Assembly: GCF_021155775.2 (NCBI RefSeq)
Contig: NC_060235.2
Coordinates: 31,040,607 to 31,104,606 of the forward strand
Reading direction: 5' to 3'
Source of the DNA: Neodiprion pinetum
Taxonomy: Eukaryota; Arthropoda; Insecta; Hymenoptera; Diprionidae
DNA: 64,000 nt
Part shown: piece by piece, positions 13,158 to 26,835 of the stretch
How the letters are laid out: every line of letters starts with the position of its first letter
Position numbering within the stretch: position 1 is the stretch's first letter
Notes under the pieces: model-generated
The model's database searches: none
What the model was told of the DNA's origin: nothing
The model's input: only the letters and a program-made list of their open reading frames with translations
Program-made: the position numbers and the translations under genes

Positions 13158-16100
13158 CGAAACCTTGATTATACAAAGTCAGGGAACAGCTGATCTACTT
13201 TCAGTTTACTTTGGAACCGGAGATCTTTTGTTAATGAATTTTACGATTTCCGTTGATAATCCTTGCGCCCTCGTTATTCTTAGAAATGAAATCCTTACGA
13301 GAAGACCTCAATCTCGAGGTGATGAAATTGACTCAGGATCGTTCCCCCGAACGAAAGTAAGGAGAACAAGATATGTATGGGCGCGTCCGAAGAAGAGGTT
13401 CGTTCAACAACGGCGCCATGGTTAAGAATAGGGTCCGGAAAAAGGAAAAGAGATTATGAAAAGTCGTTGGTGGGTCGTAATGGGAAAAGTAGGGGATCGC
13501 GTCTCCGACGATAAACTCATTTCCTTCATGTCAGCTGCTCTCAGCCTAATATTCCCTTCGGACTCGGTCTATAAAGACGTTACGACGGGCGGGTGGTTAC
13601 ATCCTCTCTTACTTAGGTACGTATATAAGCAGGAAGAGATCTCGGTCCATCCGTTATAGACTCTATTTTTACCAAGACTACTTCTGCAGCTCGGGACTGG
13701 CTGCAAGTCTGATGAGGAAAAACCGGAGTGCCAAGAGAAGAAACAAGAGACAGAAGAAGTGGAAGAAGAAAGCGTAGCTAAATACTTTGGCGACAAACAA
13801 GAGAAATAAGAGAAGTTCTCCGCTGTGAGAAAGAAAGTATCAGTATCGACCTGTTGGACAGTTGGAAACTCGGCAGACCGTCTTTGCTTCCGTGTGCAGT
13901 TATTCTCAGAGAGCTATATAGGAGAGGAGAGGCAGCTAGATAGGGAGCGGATACTCTTTCAGGAGTTTCGGTAATTAAAGTCTGCCGTTCTTTTGGTGTA
14001 GCGGAAGTTTCTTTGCTCTCTCGTCACGAGTCCGCCTGCAGGTCTCCCGAGCAAAACTTTCTAAAACAGAGAACAAATTTCGTTATCGGTGGACCGTCTC
14101 TTTTGGATTCGATATGTAAATTGTCCTCGGTGACTCAGCGTTTGGGGTATTTTTCGATTCTTGATATGTGTGTCGGAGGGCGATCGTCGAGCGACGATAA
14201 ATTTCTCGCCAAAGTAAAATCCGGCATGCAAATGACGTAGTCCAGATCCGGTAATAAATTTGTTGCATACTTTTATTTACTTTTCGTCCCGCAGAGATTT
14301 ATTTGTCTCTCTATTTCGCAAAACGATGTAGTATAGAACCGGTTGCAGCAACTACACTTGCCAAACGTTGACTTCCCGAAGTTTCCTAGAATTGCGAGTC
14401 GGAAATAGACACCATAATTCATGCGTGTCATCGATAAGAGTTCGTCAGTGAATTGCCCATTGTCAAACCTGCAAGTGCAAGTAAAGTTGTGATGAAACGT
14501 GGAGTGGTTGTAACGTCAAAATTCGCTTGCGGATAAACCTTGGAATAAAATGATAAATCGATTCAGCTGTAATTTTTTCCCCAATACTGCAACGGTGTTC
14601 TGATAGGCTTTTGACGCAGGTGCCTGTCGCGAGATTCGACAGAATTCGCTAGGGCTTGAGCTGCAGATTAATTATGCATGCAAGTTACGTCTGTCTCTCA
14701 AGCGAAGAGGTAATTAATGGTACGAACAAACCGCACGAGAAGCCGTTCAAACAAGTGAGAAACGTCGTTATACCGGAGCAATTTCGTTATAGCAGGCTCA
14801 ACGGGGCATGTAAACGGCCATCACTGCAGGCTAAAGCCTTGGCAGCTGTGCGGAAAACTTTGGGCAGAGAGATAGTACCGCACCTACCTATGCGCGCAAC
14901 GTAAATGTATGCTAAAAAATAAAACGCTGAGCTCATACATACCGCATGGCTGAATTTACGGCTGGCAATCTTTTTTTCACCCCCAGGGATATGAAGCATT
15001 ATTGTGATTGATCTAAGGAGTCAGAGTGCGGGTCGAAATTTCGAATAGACGATATTCGGATGGACCATCACAGGTACGTGCGAAGCTGGTTTCGAATGAT
15101 TCGAGTCACCGAAGTGTCGAATCATCGATTGATTCTAATGAATTCTAAAAATTCGAAACATATTACAGAGTTGATGAATTCAAGTTTCGACGATTAGAAT
15201 TTAAAGAATTTAACATGGAAACGAATTTGTCACACTCGCTGGAATTTCGAGTAAATCTTCACCGCAATGTTTCCGATGCGGCACTGAATTTCACTCCGTT
15301 CGTATTCGGACATCAGGAATGCAATCTAGCCGAGTTTTGTTCTATCAAATAGCATGTTTTCGGGGTACACGCCCGGCGCCTCGTGTTTCGGTTCCTCTAG
15401 ACGTCCTTCGCGGCGGTTCTATCCAGGGATTTACGGGCTGATAATCCGGCTGCGGTTTTTGCCAGGGAGATTAATTGCTGATCCCCGCTGCCCTGCACCG
15501 CCCTGCTCCGCATCCGCATCCGTTAAACAAGTCCCGTTTCTCTTGCGCTCATCCCTCCACCGCCTCCTCCGCTGCTTCTTCCTTCCTTCCTCACGCTGCT
15601 TCTGGCACCAGACAGCCAGCCCGGGGGCGAGGGACTAGTCAAGTGTCCGAAACAACCGATCACCCAAATCTGGAGAGCTTACGCCCTGTGCCGGATAATT
15701 GCGGTGCGCCTCCCTCATCCCCGAAGTGGAGACGGGAACGGGAACGAGAAGTCCAATTAGACTCCGAGTCAATCAGCCTCTCCGGAATTTCAATCTTTAC
15801 TTTCCTTGGCATGAAGCAAATCCCCTCATCCGACAACCGTAACCCGGTATTTCAGAACCGATAATCGCTACCGGTGACCAATAGCTGATCGCTGTAAAAT
15901 TGATCTCTGTACGTGGCCGGAAATCTAAGCTAAACCGTTCTAAAGCTCGCGATCGACGGTAAAAAGATATCGGTTCACTCCCTGAAACATTTTACGAACT
16001 TTTACCCGACGAAATAAACGATTTATCTCCATTCAGAATATGCAGACTAGGTAATAGTAGTTTTCGACAGAAGAAAATGGACCGACTTTGGGGACCAGTC

Positions 16101-19100
16101 ATTGAAATTCACAATTCATGATTTTGAGTACTTCTTGGAGGCCATTCCTATACAATTCGAGTTGTGAAATGGTAAATTGAGAGGATTTCGACACAGAATA
16201 TGGAATAATTGAATGGATTTTCATTTGACGTATTTGCCTCGCACCCTATGAAACTCGGAGTTTTCGAATGAAAATGGAAACTCGCTAGCTCCTGCTGCAG
16301 CCTGCGCCCGGCCAGCCGGATCACCGCAAAGTGATTAAAAGTTAAACGGATCACAGCGATGGGATTCTGGCCTATGTACAGTGTTCTCGGAAATTGATAT
16401 TTCTTCCACCTTGCAGCGTGAAGCTTATTGGCATATTTATACTAAGTAGCTGAACAATTCCCATTAATTGAAAACGATAAGCTGATCTGTGCATCAATTG
16501 CTCGTAATGCTCATGGATTTATCTCATGCCGTTAAATTTCGTCCGGGATATACATGAAAATTGTCAATATTCTCCTAGCTCATTGGTCACCTCTGATACC
16601 CCAATGATCCGGTCAGTACCCATTGTTTTGACTAAACAATAATTTACAAAATTTATGTGTACCCGAATTCCTATTTAGATAACTTCATAGCGTAAGTCGG
16701 TTAAAAACTACTCGGATCTCTCATTATTGTTAACAAGTGCACACGGTTGTATGAATCAGCTTACAAAACATTCACCCGAACGAAGATCATACCACACAGT
16801 GTACACTTAGCAAGTCACTCGTATTGAAGTCAGCAAGAGGAATTATTCTAAACTCTTACGTTACCAATCACTTCAATTACCATAAATTCGGGTCTGTGGA
16901 AAATTACAGTAAACAACACTTGGCTCGAGTCACTAACACCGCTCAGTTCGCACAAGTTAGCCACTCTGACTATAGAGCTTCAACGGGGTCGAGGGAGTTT
17001 CAGCTAGTATGGTCAAGTGTAATCTGGAGAGCATCTGCCCTTTGGCGTACGAGATGGCAAACTTTGGAGTTTCACAGTGGTCAAGTTAAGCTGAAACGTC
17101 GTTTCATGGTGTGTTGAGAACCTGTACTTAGAGGCCATCATTATTGTATACAATGAACCGCCAGTGTACGGAAGCTTCTGAAGGCTTTCACGCGATGCCT
17201 ACACTTTGCCTACGAACGAATGAACAAGAAACGTATCGCAACAAATCCAAATAGATTATTGCCTCGCGAAGATATTTCTAAACTAAGCAGTACCGCTGGT
17301 GTTTTGAACAGCGAACCGTTATAATTTGTACTTTGCTCACAACCATGACTTACGTTACGTACTATATGGTGTTTGCCTTAATCCAGTCGAGCGATCATGA
17401 GCCTGGATAACAAACTTTCTCTACGGGGCTGAAATCAAAGTAGACCTTTCATCAGACGATTTGATTGCGCTAGGCTGCCGGTGATGGATCTTGATTAGGG
17501 TTCGCAAACTTTACCTTTAGTATTAATGAGGACCGCTAGTGGTAACAATAATCTAATGAGTTTGATTTAGTCGTTCCGGGGGGAAGGAGTTTCGTCTGGA
17601 CCACGGTTTTGTTCGATACGCTGTCGAGTTCCTTGGCATCTATCTTCTTCGACTTTTTTTTCTCCTCTCTGTTTAGAAAATGCTGTTATTCATCCACCCT
17701 TCTATATGAACTTTTTGATAGATAGAGGATGTTGAAAATCCTTGGTAAGATAAATGTCACAAAGTTTAAGATTAGTTACTATTGACGGGAGATTTTTTCT
17801 CTGTGTCTCTTTCTTTCATTCCCTTATTTCCTCTCATTCTTCATAAACTACATCGCGAACCTGAGATATCCCTATCGAGACTTATACTTCTTTGAGAACA
17901 CTTTGATTTGTCGCAATCGTATATATTCGAACCCGATGACAGAATATCCAAGTCTTAATTTCAATTTTATACCCTGTGTCCGTGCCCGCACTTTGTGAAT
18001 TCTCTATAGTTTTGATAGAGAGAGGAAAAAAAAAGAGCCATACGTTACCGTGGTCTATATTTTCGGACTTATTGAGTTATCGCAGGCTTTAATATGAAAG
18101 AGAGTGGCAACTTTTCCGAACAAGATTCTCAGGAGAGAGTGGTGTCGGGTCCAAGGCGCGGACCTATGGAGAAAGAAAAGCCTTCAGGGGAACTTGCGAG
18201 CTGAATTCACGATGGGCGAGAACTGGATGTCAAAAAGAATGGAGGAGCCATACTTTCGCAAGGACTGAAGAGTTTTTGTGACCTATAGCTTGTTCGCACC
18301 CCCGTCTTTCTGGATGCTCTGTTGATTCAGGAACGTCTCAATAACAGGAAGAGGATGAAGAAGAATTTCTTTCTCGTCTTAAGCTCAAGCTTCCCGCTTT
18401 TGCGGACAAGCTTTTTGCTTCCATACCCCTTAAATCACACGCACCCGTCTGCAGTTTGCACTTTGACATAGTTCTCGGTTTCCCTGTCGACTCGCGCGTC
18501 ATTCCGCGAATTCCAAATCCACTCTGCGCGTTACGCACTTTACACACCAGCGTAGTGTCGGGGTTCCTTGCGGGAAACCCTAACACCCTTTCCTCGACGG
18601 CCCTGCACCCCGTGAATTACTGTGCAATGCCTGTCGCGCTTTTTTGACCGCATTCGGTGCTCTACCATTTTTTTTTTTCCAGACACGTTTCAGCAATTTT
18701 CAACGCCAGGCTGAAGATGGAACCGGTACAAGCACTCGATATCCTATTCGAAACGAGACATTCCACGGAATCTGAAACCTCTTTCCATTAGGTTGTTAAT
18801 TACAGAGAGGTATTCCGGTACGAAGCATCCTCAGGTTGAACATCTTTGTGAAAATTGAAGAAAAAAGATAATGGAAGAAGGGAATGGGTTGTATTCGGTT
18901 CACAACACAGCGTGAACACCAAAAAGTTCAGTGAATGTTAATGCTCCGATCCTATCTCGTGATTAAAAGAATCAACTTTCAGGTATTATTTCAATTTGAG
19001 CTTTATCTTTGAGAGTTTGTTAAGGATTTTAATTAAGATTGTACTTGATTACGGTATAAATACCGTCCTCTTTCGGATTCTTTGAGATCGAGGTACTAGG

Positions 19101-22100
19101 AAAGTAGCCGTGCACATTCCCTCCCTGCTACTTCCGAAAATTTATTTTCCCTTGATCCCGTTGCGTCAGCCGGAAGGGCCATTTAATTAGTTTCCAACGC
19201 GTTTGTCACTTCCTCGATACACTAAGTCCTTCATACCGCCGCTAACGATAAGTTGTCGTTCTCGAGCCCCTTCAAATCCACCACCATACGCATCTTGTAC
19301 ATATCGTATACATTGCAATCATTAGTTTCCAGGTAACAGGCCATTGCTTTGCATACCGTTCCCGCAAAGCCACTTCTCACGGTAGATCAAGATGGCACGG
19401 TATATCGCCTATAGAAGGCCTTCGATTCCATCGCGTTGCACGTATATTCCCCTTCTGCGTCGACCCAGTCTTGCTCCTTCGCTCCTTCCTTCTCCCTTTC
19501 TGTATTTCACGGTGGCTACGTGTCCGCGCCCACTAATGTCTCCTTACTCTGGTAATTTAGAGTGGCAGCCGCTCCGACTTCAAATCGGCTGCTTTAACCT
19601 GATTCCCGAGGGGTGATCTACCGCCAATCAAAGAGACATCCAGCCGGTAGACCTTTTCCGGGTTAACGATGTTACGTCGTCCGAATGTTATCAATATGTG
19701 ATCGCCGCCATAACCCAACGATCGACCTTTCACAGGCATGCCTCTAACGAGGACGAGGGCACAAAGTAAATGCCCGTAATACATCCGAAATCCCTCTCGT
19801 ATCTACGATACACACACGCGTTATACGTGCGCGTGTGCATATTCGCAACGGCTGGGAAAACACAGCATCAGCAATTCGTAGAGCACTCATAATAACAGCT
19901 ACTGTTCGCTAGTTTTCCCGTGATTATACTCCGCTCTGCTACAGTTACTCGTTTCGCTCCCATGATGCTCGCAATGTTGCATTGAGCTGATCAGCGAGAG
20001 GCTCTGTTTACCTCACGCTTTCTAGGCTACTCACGTGTATCGTGCATATAGGTATGGTTCAAACGCGAGTGCGAATGAAACCGCAATCAAGCTTAAGCTT
20101 TGGATTTAGTAAAATGGAAGCACTATTCGACGGTTTGCATACGTTGCAAATCAATTATATCTGCTTGTTCCGTTCTGTATTTGAACAAAGTTTCTATTCT
20201 TTGGACTTTGAAGTGGTTCTGTACTCACGAGAGCAAATTTTATCACCGCGCTTTTTTATACGATAGGAATTTTCCGTATCAGCAGGCAAGCGATTCATGT
20301 ACTGGAAATCTTTGACACTGCTTTTACGCACGTCTTTTCAAAATTCGGAAAGCTCACGATTCAATAATGCTGGTAAAGTCGGATTTGCTGATTCGTGTCG
20401 CTTAGTCTCGTTGACAATCAACTGGAATCGACCGCAACAAGATTCTTCAGCCCCGACCAGGATCGTCAAAGGTCTGAAACGGACCAGGCTCTGCGTATAA
20501 ATAGATGGTAGGAGAAACACTAGTTGATTTAACGAGAACAGCTGAAAACACCGGATGAGGATTTGGTGGATCGTCATTACCATTGTTTAGCACAAAATCA
20601 GTCCCTCAAATAACATTTACTTGTCAGTTGTACAGTTACGTGGCAGGGGATCAAGGGATGGAACGGGTTGGCATACATATGTCTGAGTAATCGGAAAATA
20701 GGAGCAGAACTGGCTCGAGTTTGAGATACGGCTCGTTTTTTACATCCGAATGACAATACGTCCAATCTATTGTGAATCTCATGCACTTAACCAATATAGA
20801 TCTTGGTATGAAAAATAAAGACCGAGTTGAGGTGAGAGAGAAAAAGAGAAAGAAACGTTTCCATGCGAGTTTCCTCCGTAATAGCAAGTCCACCCGGATG
20901 AGATAGACGCGCAAATCACGCGGTGCAATATTAATGGTATATGCGCGTTATAACGGTGTATAGTATTTATGATTATGGGGCTTTTCCAAGACAGCCAGTA
21001 TTTTGAAGGTGCTGCGAAATGAAGTGGAGAAGAAAAGAAGGAGGTTTTCCCTCTCCGCTGGCCCCGCCCCGCTTTCCCTCCCCCATTCACCTTCCTTCTC
21101 GCTATGGAACAACGCAAAGCTCTCTCAGGCGTACATATATTACGCTTGCTCTGTCCCGGTCCGCTCATCCCGTTTTGGCATAGACCCTTCACTCCCCCCG
21201 TCTCACTTCCGCTCCGTTCTGTTTTCTCTTCTCTTTCCTCGTTTCGCCCTCAGCTACGACAAGGCATTCAGCTCTGCAGGAAGGGTCTCGACATTAGTCG
21301 TTCTGTCCTCTGCTTAACTCCTTTCGCACCCCACTGCACTCATTTGGGCGTAAGCGTTTATTTAACTGTAACTCCCGTGTTAATCGAACGATACACACTT
21401 TCATATTCCGGTTGCTTCGACGACTCGACGACACCGTCTCAATTCAAGAGTACGGACCAAACGAGATCTCTTCATCGTTTGAGACGAATAATTTTATCCC
21501 CATTTGTAGGATTAACTTTTTTCTTTCAAATGTCGAACTATAGTGAAAGTCCCGCATCAATTGCAGTTGAACCCGACCAGCTAAGAATTGTGGCGGCAGA
21601 ATCGACTGAGGTTAAAAATAATTGGAAAGGAATGATGATGGGGAGAAGAAAGAAGAGTAAGGGAGGTACCGAGAACTAGAGAACTGGAGAACCGCGAGTA
21701 GAGTTGCGGAAAGGCAATCACAAAAGCTGATTGGCCCCACAAGTGGTTGATTAGAAGTCGATAAAGTAGAGCACCGTTCCCACGTTGACCTCCTTTGGTT
21801 CGACAACGAATTAGGTATAATACGATCGGACGGTAGGCGTTTTCAATCAGCGATGTAAACACGTTATTTGCATAACGGTACAACTGTAATTATATTGAGA
21901 ATTGGGAATAGAGAACCGAAGCATAAATCCTCCGCTTACGCTCCCCGGCTTCCCACAGGACCGTTTGTTTTACGAGTCTCATATATAATTCGTTGACAGC
22001 TGGTTTATACAGGCACTATATACTGTACCGAGGCGGCCGCTAGTGCCACTGCTGGTGCACCCCAAATTTCCATGTTTTATTCGCTCTGTTCAAAATCTAA

Positions 22101-25100
22101 CCTCTGCGGCCATTCGCGGCGTGCACAGTCTGGTCAGAGAATAGGTCAAGCGCTGTTTAGCCACATCCACAAAGAGCGGAGTGGTTACCATGCAGCCCTC
22201 CGGAAACAACGATTCACGGTATATCCGCCCTGAGTGTTTATCTCGAGGATAATAATTATAGCGTTAAAATAATTGCGCGCTACCTCAGTTTATTCGTACG
22301 TAAAAGGATTGCCTGCGGCACCCGAGTCTTGGCTCGACCTCGTTTTCGAATGATCACGCTTCCGATATGATGTATGTATCGATGCAAGTTCCCACCCCTC
22401 AATCTCGCTCTATGCACGGCTCCGTGTATTTCTTTTTATTTTTCTCAAACCGCGAGAAAACCTCTCTGTCAGCCACGACTTTATACCAGCACAGCTCTGC
22501 TGCTCGCACGTTTTACATTATATCGATATATACTCGCGCGGAAAACTCGGATGGGATATTTACAGGAGATAGAGCAATACTTGATGGATATCTTTGTTGT
22601 CACGCTCCATCTCGGAGAATGCGACAATCAATGCATTCCCAATCAGTCTCGAAGTCGTCCGTAAGAGTGCTTTCTTGTCGTTCTTCCTCTTTGTTATACT
22701 TCACTCTTGGCTTGATGATGAAATGAAGGAAAAGATAAAAGAACCTCAGAACCGTGGAGTGAAAATATTTTCTTCCGTACATTTTCAAAAGTTAATCTCG
22801 ACAACGTTGTCGCTGCAGGCAATTGAGGGATCCCTGCCCCGGGTGGTGTAGATTGAAAGGACCAATAGAGGATACGGCATAAGGTGTGTTTGCGCAGGAC
22901 GTCAATTCCGGGGAAAGATTTTACCCCTAGGGTAAACAAGGTGAGCCTTTGGACCCAATTAAACTGGATTAGTCGAGCGCCAAGAACTATCAAAGTAATT
23001 CGCAGAGACGTGGAACCGTAAGACGTAGCATTGTTTCCACCGTTTGACACGACTGGGTGAGAGCTGAGAGATCGCGGTTAAGGACCGAAACCGTGCTGAT
23101 AAATGCCCGGAGTTCTGCGAGGCTTCTTCGTCGATCAATGCGTCGAGCTAATTAGTCACTGTTGCAATTAGACCGCGCGGTCAGGAGACTCTACCATATT
23201 TGACCGAACGAAAGAAGCAGAGATTTAAGGTACGTCCACCTTTACGCAGAGATGACGGGAGACTCGATTATAAATTTAGGGAGACATACACCGTCGAATG
23301 TAGAACGGGGCGGTGTATTCAGCTAAATATCATTCTTGTCTTGGTCTTTACTGACTTCTGTGTGATCTGTGTAGCCACACACACACGGATGCTGAGTACA
23401 ACCACATAGATAAATCGTCTGAGTCAGGTAGGTGAACGTAGCGCACGTGACCCAACGTAGTGTAATAACTGCGGACATTACGAAGAACATTTTGGACCGC
23501 AGACCGTTCGTGGTCGACACGGAAATGTGGATGCTGGCGTACGTGGCGGCTACATATGCCTCCATAACTATTCTTCCCTCTCCGTCTCCAGCCCACCCTC
23601 GCGCTCCCAGATTATACGTTATGCACACGCGGCATGTGTGTACGTGCAAACATCCACTCGTATATCGCATGCATCCTCGTAGGTTGGTGCTTTGGCGCGG
23701 GGTTCTGTACCGTCACATAAAATATTCCTCACAAGCCCGCGGTTTCACTACGGAATCTATGGAGCACCTGTAAACCAGTTTAAGTACCTGACTTCTTCCA
23801 CCATCGATAAAAGTTTCTATCCTTCTTAGAGATAATGGCCCCTACGACGATTTATATGGATACGTAACGCCTGGTCTCGGGGGCATCTTATACACGTATT
23901 ATACCTCTATGTCTAGCCGTCGCTCCTGTATTGGCATCAATTATCATTTTGATGTCCTTATGTTCGCTGTAACGGTAAACATGGTTCTGGATTCTAATGC
24001 GTCATGATTATAATACTCTTCGTGGTACAATGATATAATGGTACTTCCGAGTCGTGAGTACTTTTTGTTTTCCAGCGAACGTTCCACGCGTATTATAATC
24101 TGTACACGCGGTGCAGGGCGAAATTAGACCTGGTGAGTTCGCCAGTCCTAAATAATTCATATTTAACAGTAGAGAGCATCCATATTCATTGGGCCGAGTC
24201 GTGTGGCTATGTGGGCTTTGCTGGTGTACATAGCGAGCCGAAATTAGCGTTTATTTACCTTGCGAAAGGAGCCGGTGGAACGGAAGGTTCAGAGATTCTC
24301 GGTAATGTCTTTGCCTGCATCTCCATTGGTCGGTGGCTCCCGTATTTCTGCTTCGCGGAATGTCGAAGAATGGGGTGAAGCTACAATCAAGAAAGCACGC
24401 GACCATTCTTGGGCTCCAAGCTCTGCTGTGGGGGCTCCGGAAAGGCGATCTTCCACCCATTGAGTCCCGCCGTGCTTAGGTGAGTCTCTTGCACGCCATT
24501 CGGAGATAATCATAACAACATCTTGAATCGTCCTTGGTACAAGCATTTCCCGAGTTTTGTCAAAGCGCAGATTATTTGGATGACGGACGATTGCTCGAAC
24601 TATTGTATTATTTTTATAGATAGCGAACTATGATCTGAGAAATTATGTTTTAAAATGGACCCTGTGAAACGAGCCATGGCTCCACAATGCGACGGAATTC
24701 GAATCGTCACTGATACGAGTTTGAAACCGTTTGAAGAAGTATAAGGTTATGCACGACGATCAGTCCAAGTACAATATTCAAAGAGATCCGAATAAGTTAC
24801 ACCAGGAACGATTTAAGTGGAGCAAAGTTTGACTCGTAAGACTGTTAATGTTTCGTTTCAGAATTTTATATGAGAGCTGTTCTAACCGTAATGACGTTGA
24901 ACTTTCTTCTCAGAAATTAGTTTTGAAAGCAGCTCGCATTGCTCCAGTTACATCCGATCTTGTACAACGTGTACTCGTATCTGCGTTACAACTTGATCGC
25001 AATGAAAAATTCTATGATTAAAAAGCAATTATCACGATACCATCATACTATAGGTATAATATTTTAATTACAACTTTCATTCTATTTCCTCTTGTTGTAC

Positions 25101-26784
25101 TGCAACTTGCTGTGGAGGTGAAATATATTCACCGTTGATAGGATTATTAATTTGTTGATTTACGTCCAATCTGAAATCTCGCCAACTGGCGCAGTCAATA
25201 TTGTTTAAAATATATAAATCTGTCAGCAATTACTCGGCTGATATTGGCTGAGAGGGTGGCTCTTCGAACCCCCGACTGTCTGCCGCGCCGCTCTCATCCC
25301 TTTGCATCCTACGCAGCAGTTGTTCGGTATTAATTGCAAAATTTCATGGGACAGAAATCAAACAGTGTATTCTCGTTATAATGATAAAATTACACAATTA
25401 ATTTCACACCCTTGCGCGTGGTAGTTACGTGCAAAATTGGCCAGCCAGTCCGACCTCTCGTTCCCTCTCTCACTCTCTGCGGATGTGTATTGATTTTATC
25501 ATTTGCTGTCCTTTCGTGATTGTCCTCCCCGTATTTGCGTATACAAATATAGACATATAACACACGAATTCAATCGATTATACAGACTTGTTCGTCATCT
25601 TTTGATGTTCAAGATTCGAACATCGCAATCAATCACGCGCGTGTGGTTACTTGTGCAATGTTATAACCCGACGAAGGAACATATGTTGGAAACGAATGTG
25701 AAAATCATTGACAAAGCAAACGCTGTGCGTTATGTATGCGAAAATGGATTCAGTCTAGCAAAAGTAAGACGTGTGGCGTCCTCTCATCCGCCTTATGCCG
25801 CAAAAAAGATTAAACCGTGCCACAGTATTAAAGGGTCTTCTGACGTAGCGCCAAAGCAGTCTGAAAGACACCTCGTATCGCCGGGAGGCAATATACCCAA
25901 GATAAGCTCCCCGGATTCCGGATTATTTCGAGAAAGATGCGGGGGGGTTTTGGCTTTTTACACAGCGGGCGGTCCTGTAAGGCGGAAGAACGTGGCTTTG
26001 GACAATTGCCTCGAAACAGAAGGGATTTGATACGCTTTTGAGTAAGCCGAATTTACGGTGTCTTAAAATTAAATACCCTCGCTCATTGGCATCTACAAAC
26101 AATCGGACGATACGTTAATCGTTTATGGTTTAAATATTTGAGATGAGCGGGGGGAAAAACACGACGAGGAAACGGGGAGTGGATAATAGAGACGTTGCGG
26201 TTAGATTCATCCTAGCGGAGTCATTACCGGTGACTATCAGCTATATTATCATCGGACTAGGAAAAACCATGGGCTTCAATGCGAATGGGTGGAGAAGCGT
26301 CCATGAGGGAGTCGTCAAGGCATTCGAACTGAAGATTAAGGGGGAACGTCGTAATTATGTTAGGCGCAATGGCTGCTTTCGAACGACCGTGAATGACTCG
26401 AGAACGTTAGTCGAACAAAGTGTCTCTATAAATCTAGGCGGGTATAGGGTGCCCTCTTGTTCGTAAATTTCTGCGAACCTTTGTGCATCTGACACTGTCA
26501 AGGGGCAGATTTTTCTCCACCTCTTCTGTTTATTTAAGAAAATGTAAACATACAAGAATCTGTGGACTGTACGCAATATCCTAAGGCGAGTGTCAGCGAT
26601 CGCTGCACGTATTATTTCTGCTGCACCTTCGTGCATCGCAACTTGCGGTTGCGCATCCTGTTGGGAAAGCAATCGATGGTAATTTCCTTGGTATTGCGTT
26701 TACTCCGGCTTTTAATATTGAAATTCCTGGCAATACGGTGAAGTGTAATCTCCGCCAGGATAAGAGATTCCGTAGGTTCTAGGC
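13158..26784. other. Long gene-poor stretch, no supported gene
   Basis: The longest frames (21104-21679, 191 codons; 25503-26030, 175 codons opening on TTG) show no domain, are rich in Ser, Pro and Arg or Cys, and compete with overlapping frames on the other strand. Alternating purine/pyrimidine ACAC/GCGTGTG patches occur near 19810 and 23380. No transposase, RT or RNA gene was recognised. It is probably intergenic or intronic. Confidence 0.55.
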
Positions 26785-26785
26785 A

Positions 26786-26809
26786 GACACACACACACAC
26801 ACACACACG
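26786..26809. repeat. (AC)n microsatellite with degenerate tail
   Basis: About 12 perfect AC units, followed to about 26835 by imperfect ACACGG units (three partial copies). A minus-strand Cys/Val run in this area is a repeat product. Confidence 0.9.
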
Positions 26810-26835
26810 GATACACGGACACACGGACAAACACC

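Noticed and set aside
21104..21679. 191-codon plus-strand frame, longest outside the retrotransposon and the palindrome core
   Set aside because: Ser/Pro/Arg/Leu-rich, no recognisable domain, competing minus-strand frames over its first third and its end, and no splice or promoter context.
25195..25300. GGCTCTTCGAACCCCCGA segment resembling the 3' half of a tRNA
   Set aside because: The acceptor and D-stem pairing fails and the upstream 70 bases are AT-rich without an anticodon loop.
25503..26030. 175-codon plus-strand frame
   Set aside because: Starts on TTG; no domain; composition not protein-like. Not far from random expectation over 64 kb.
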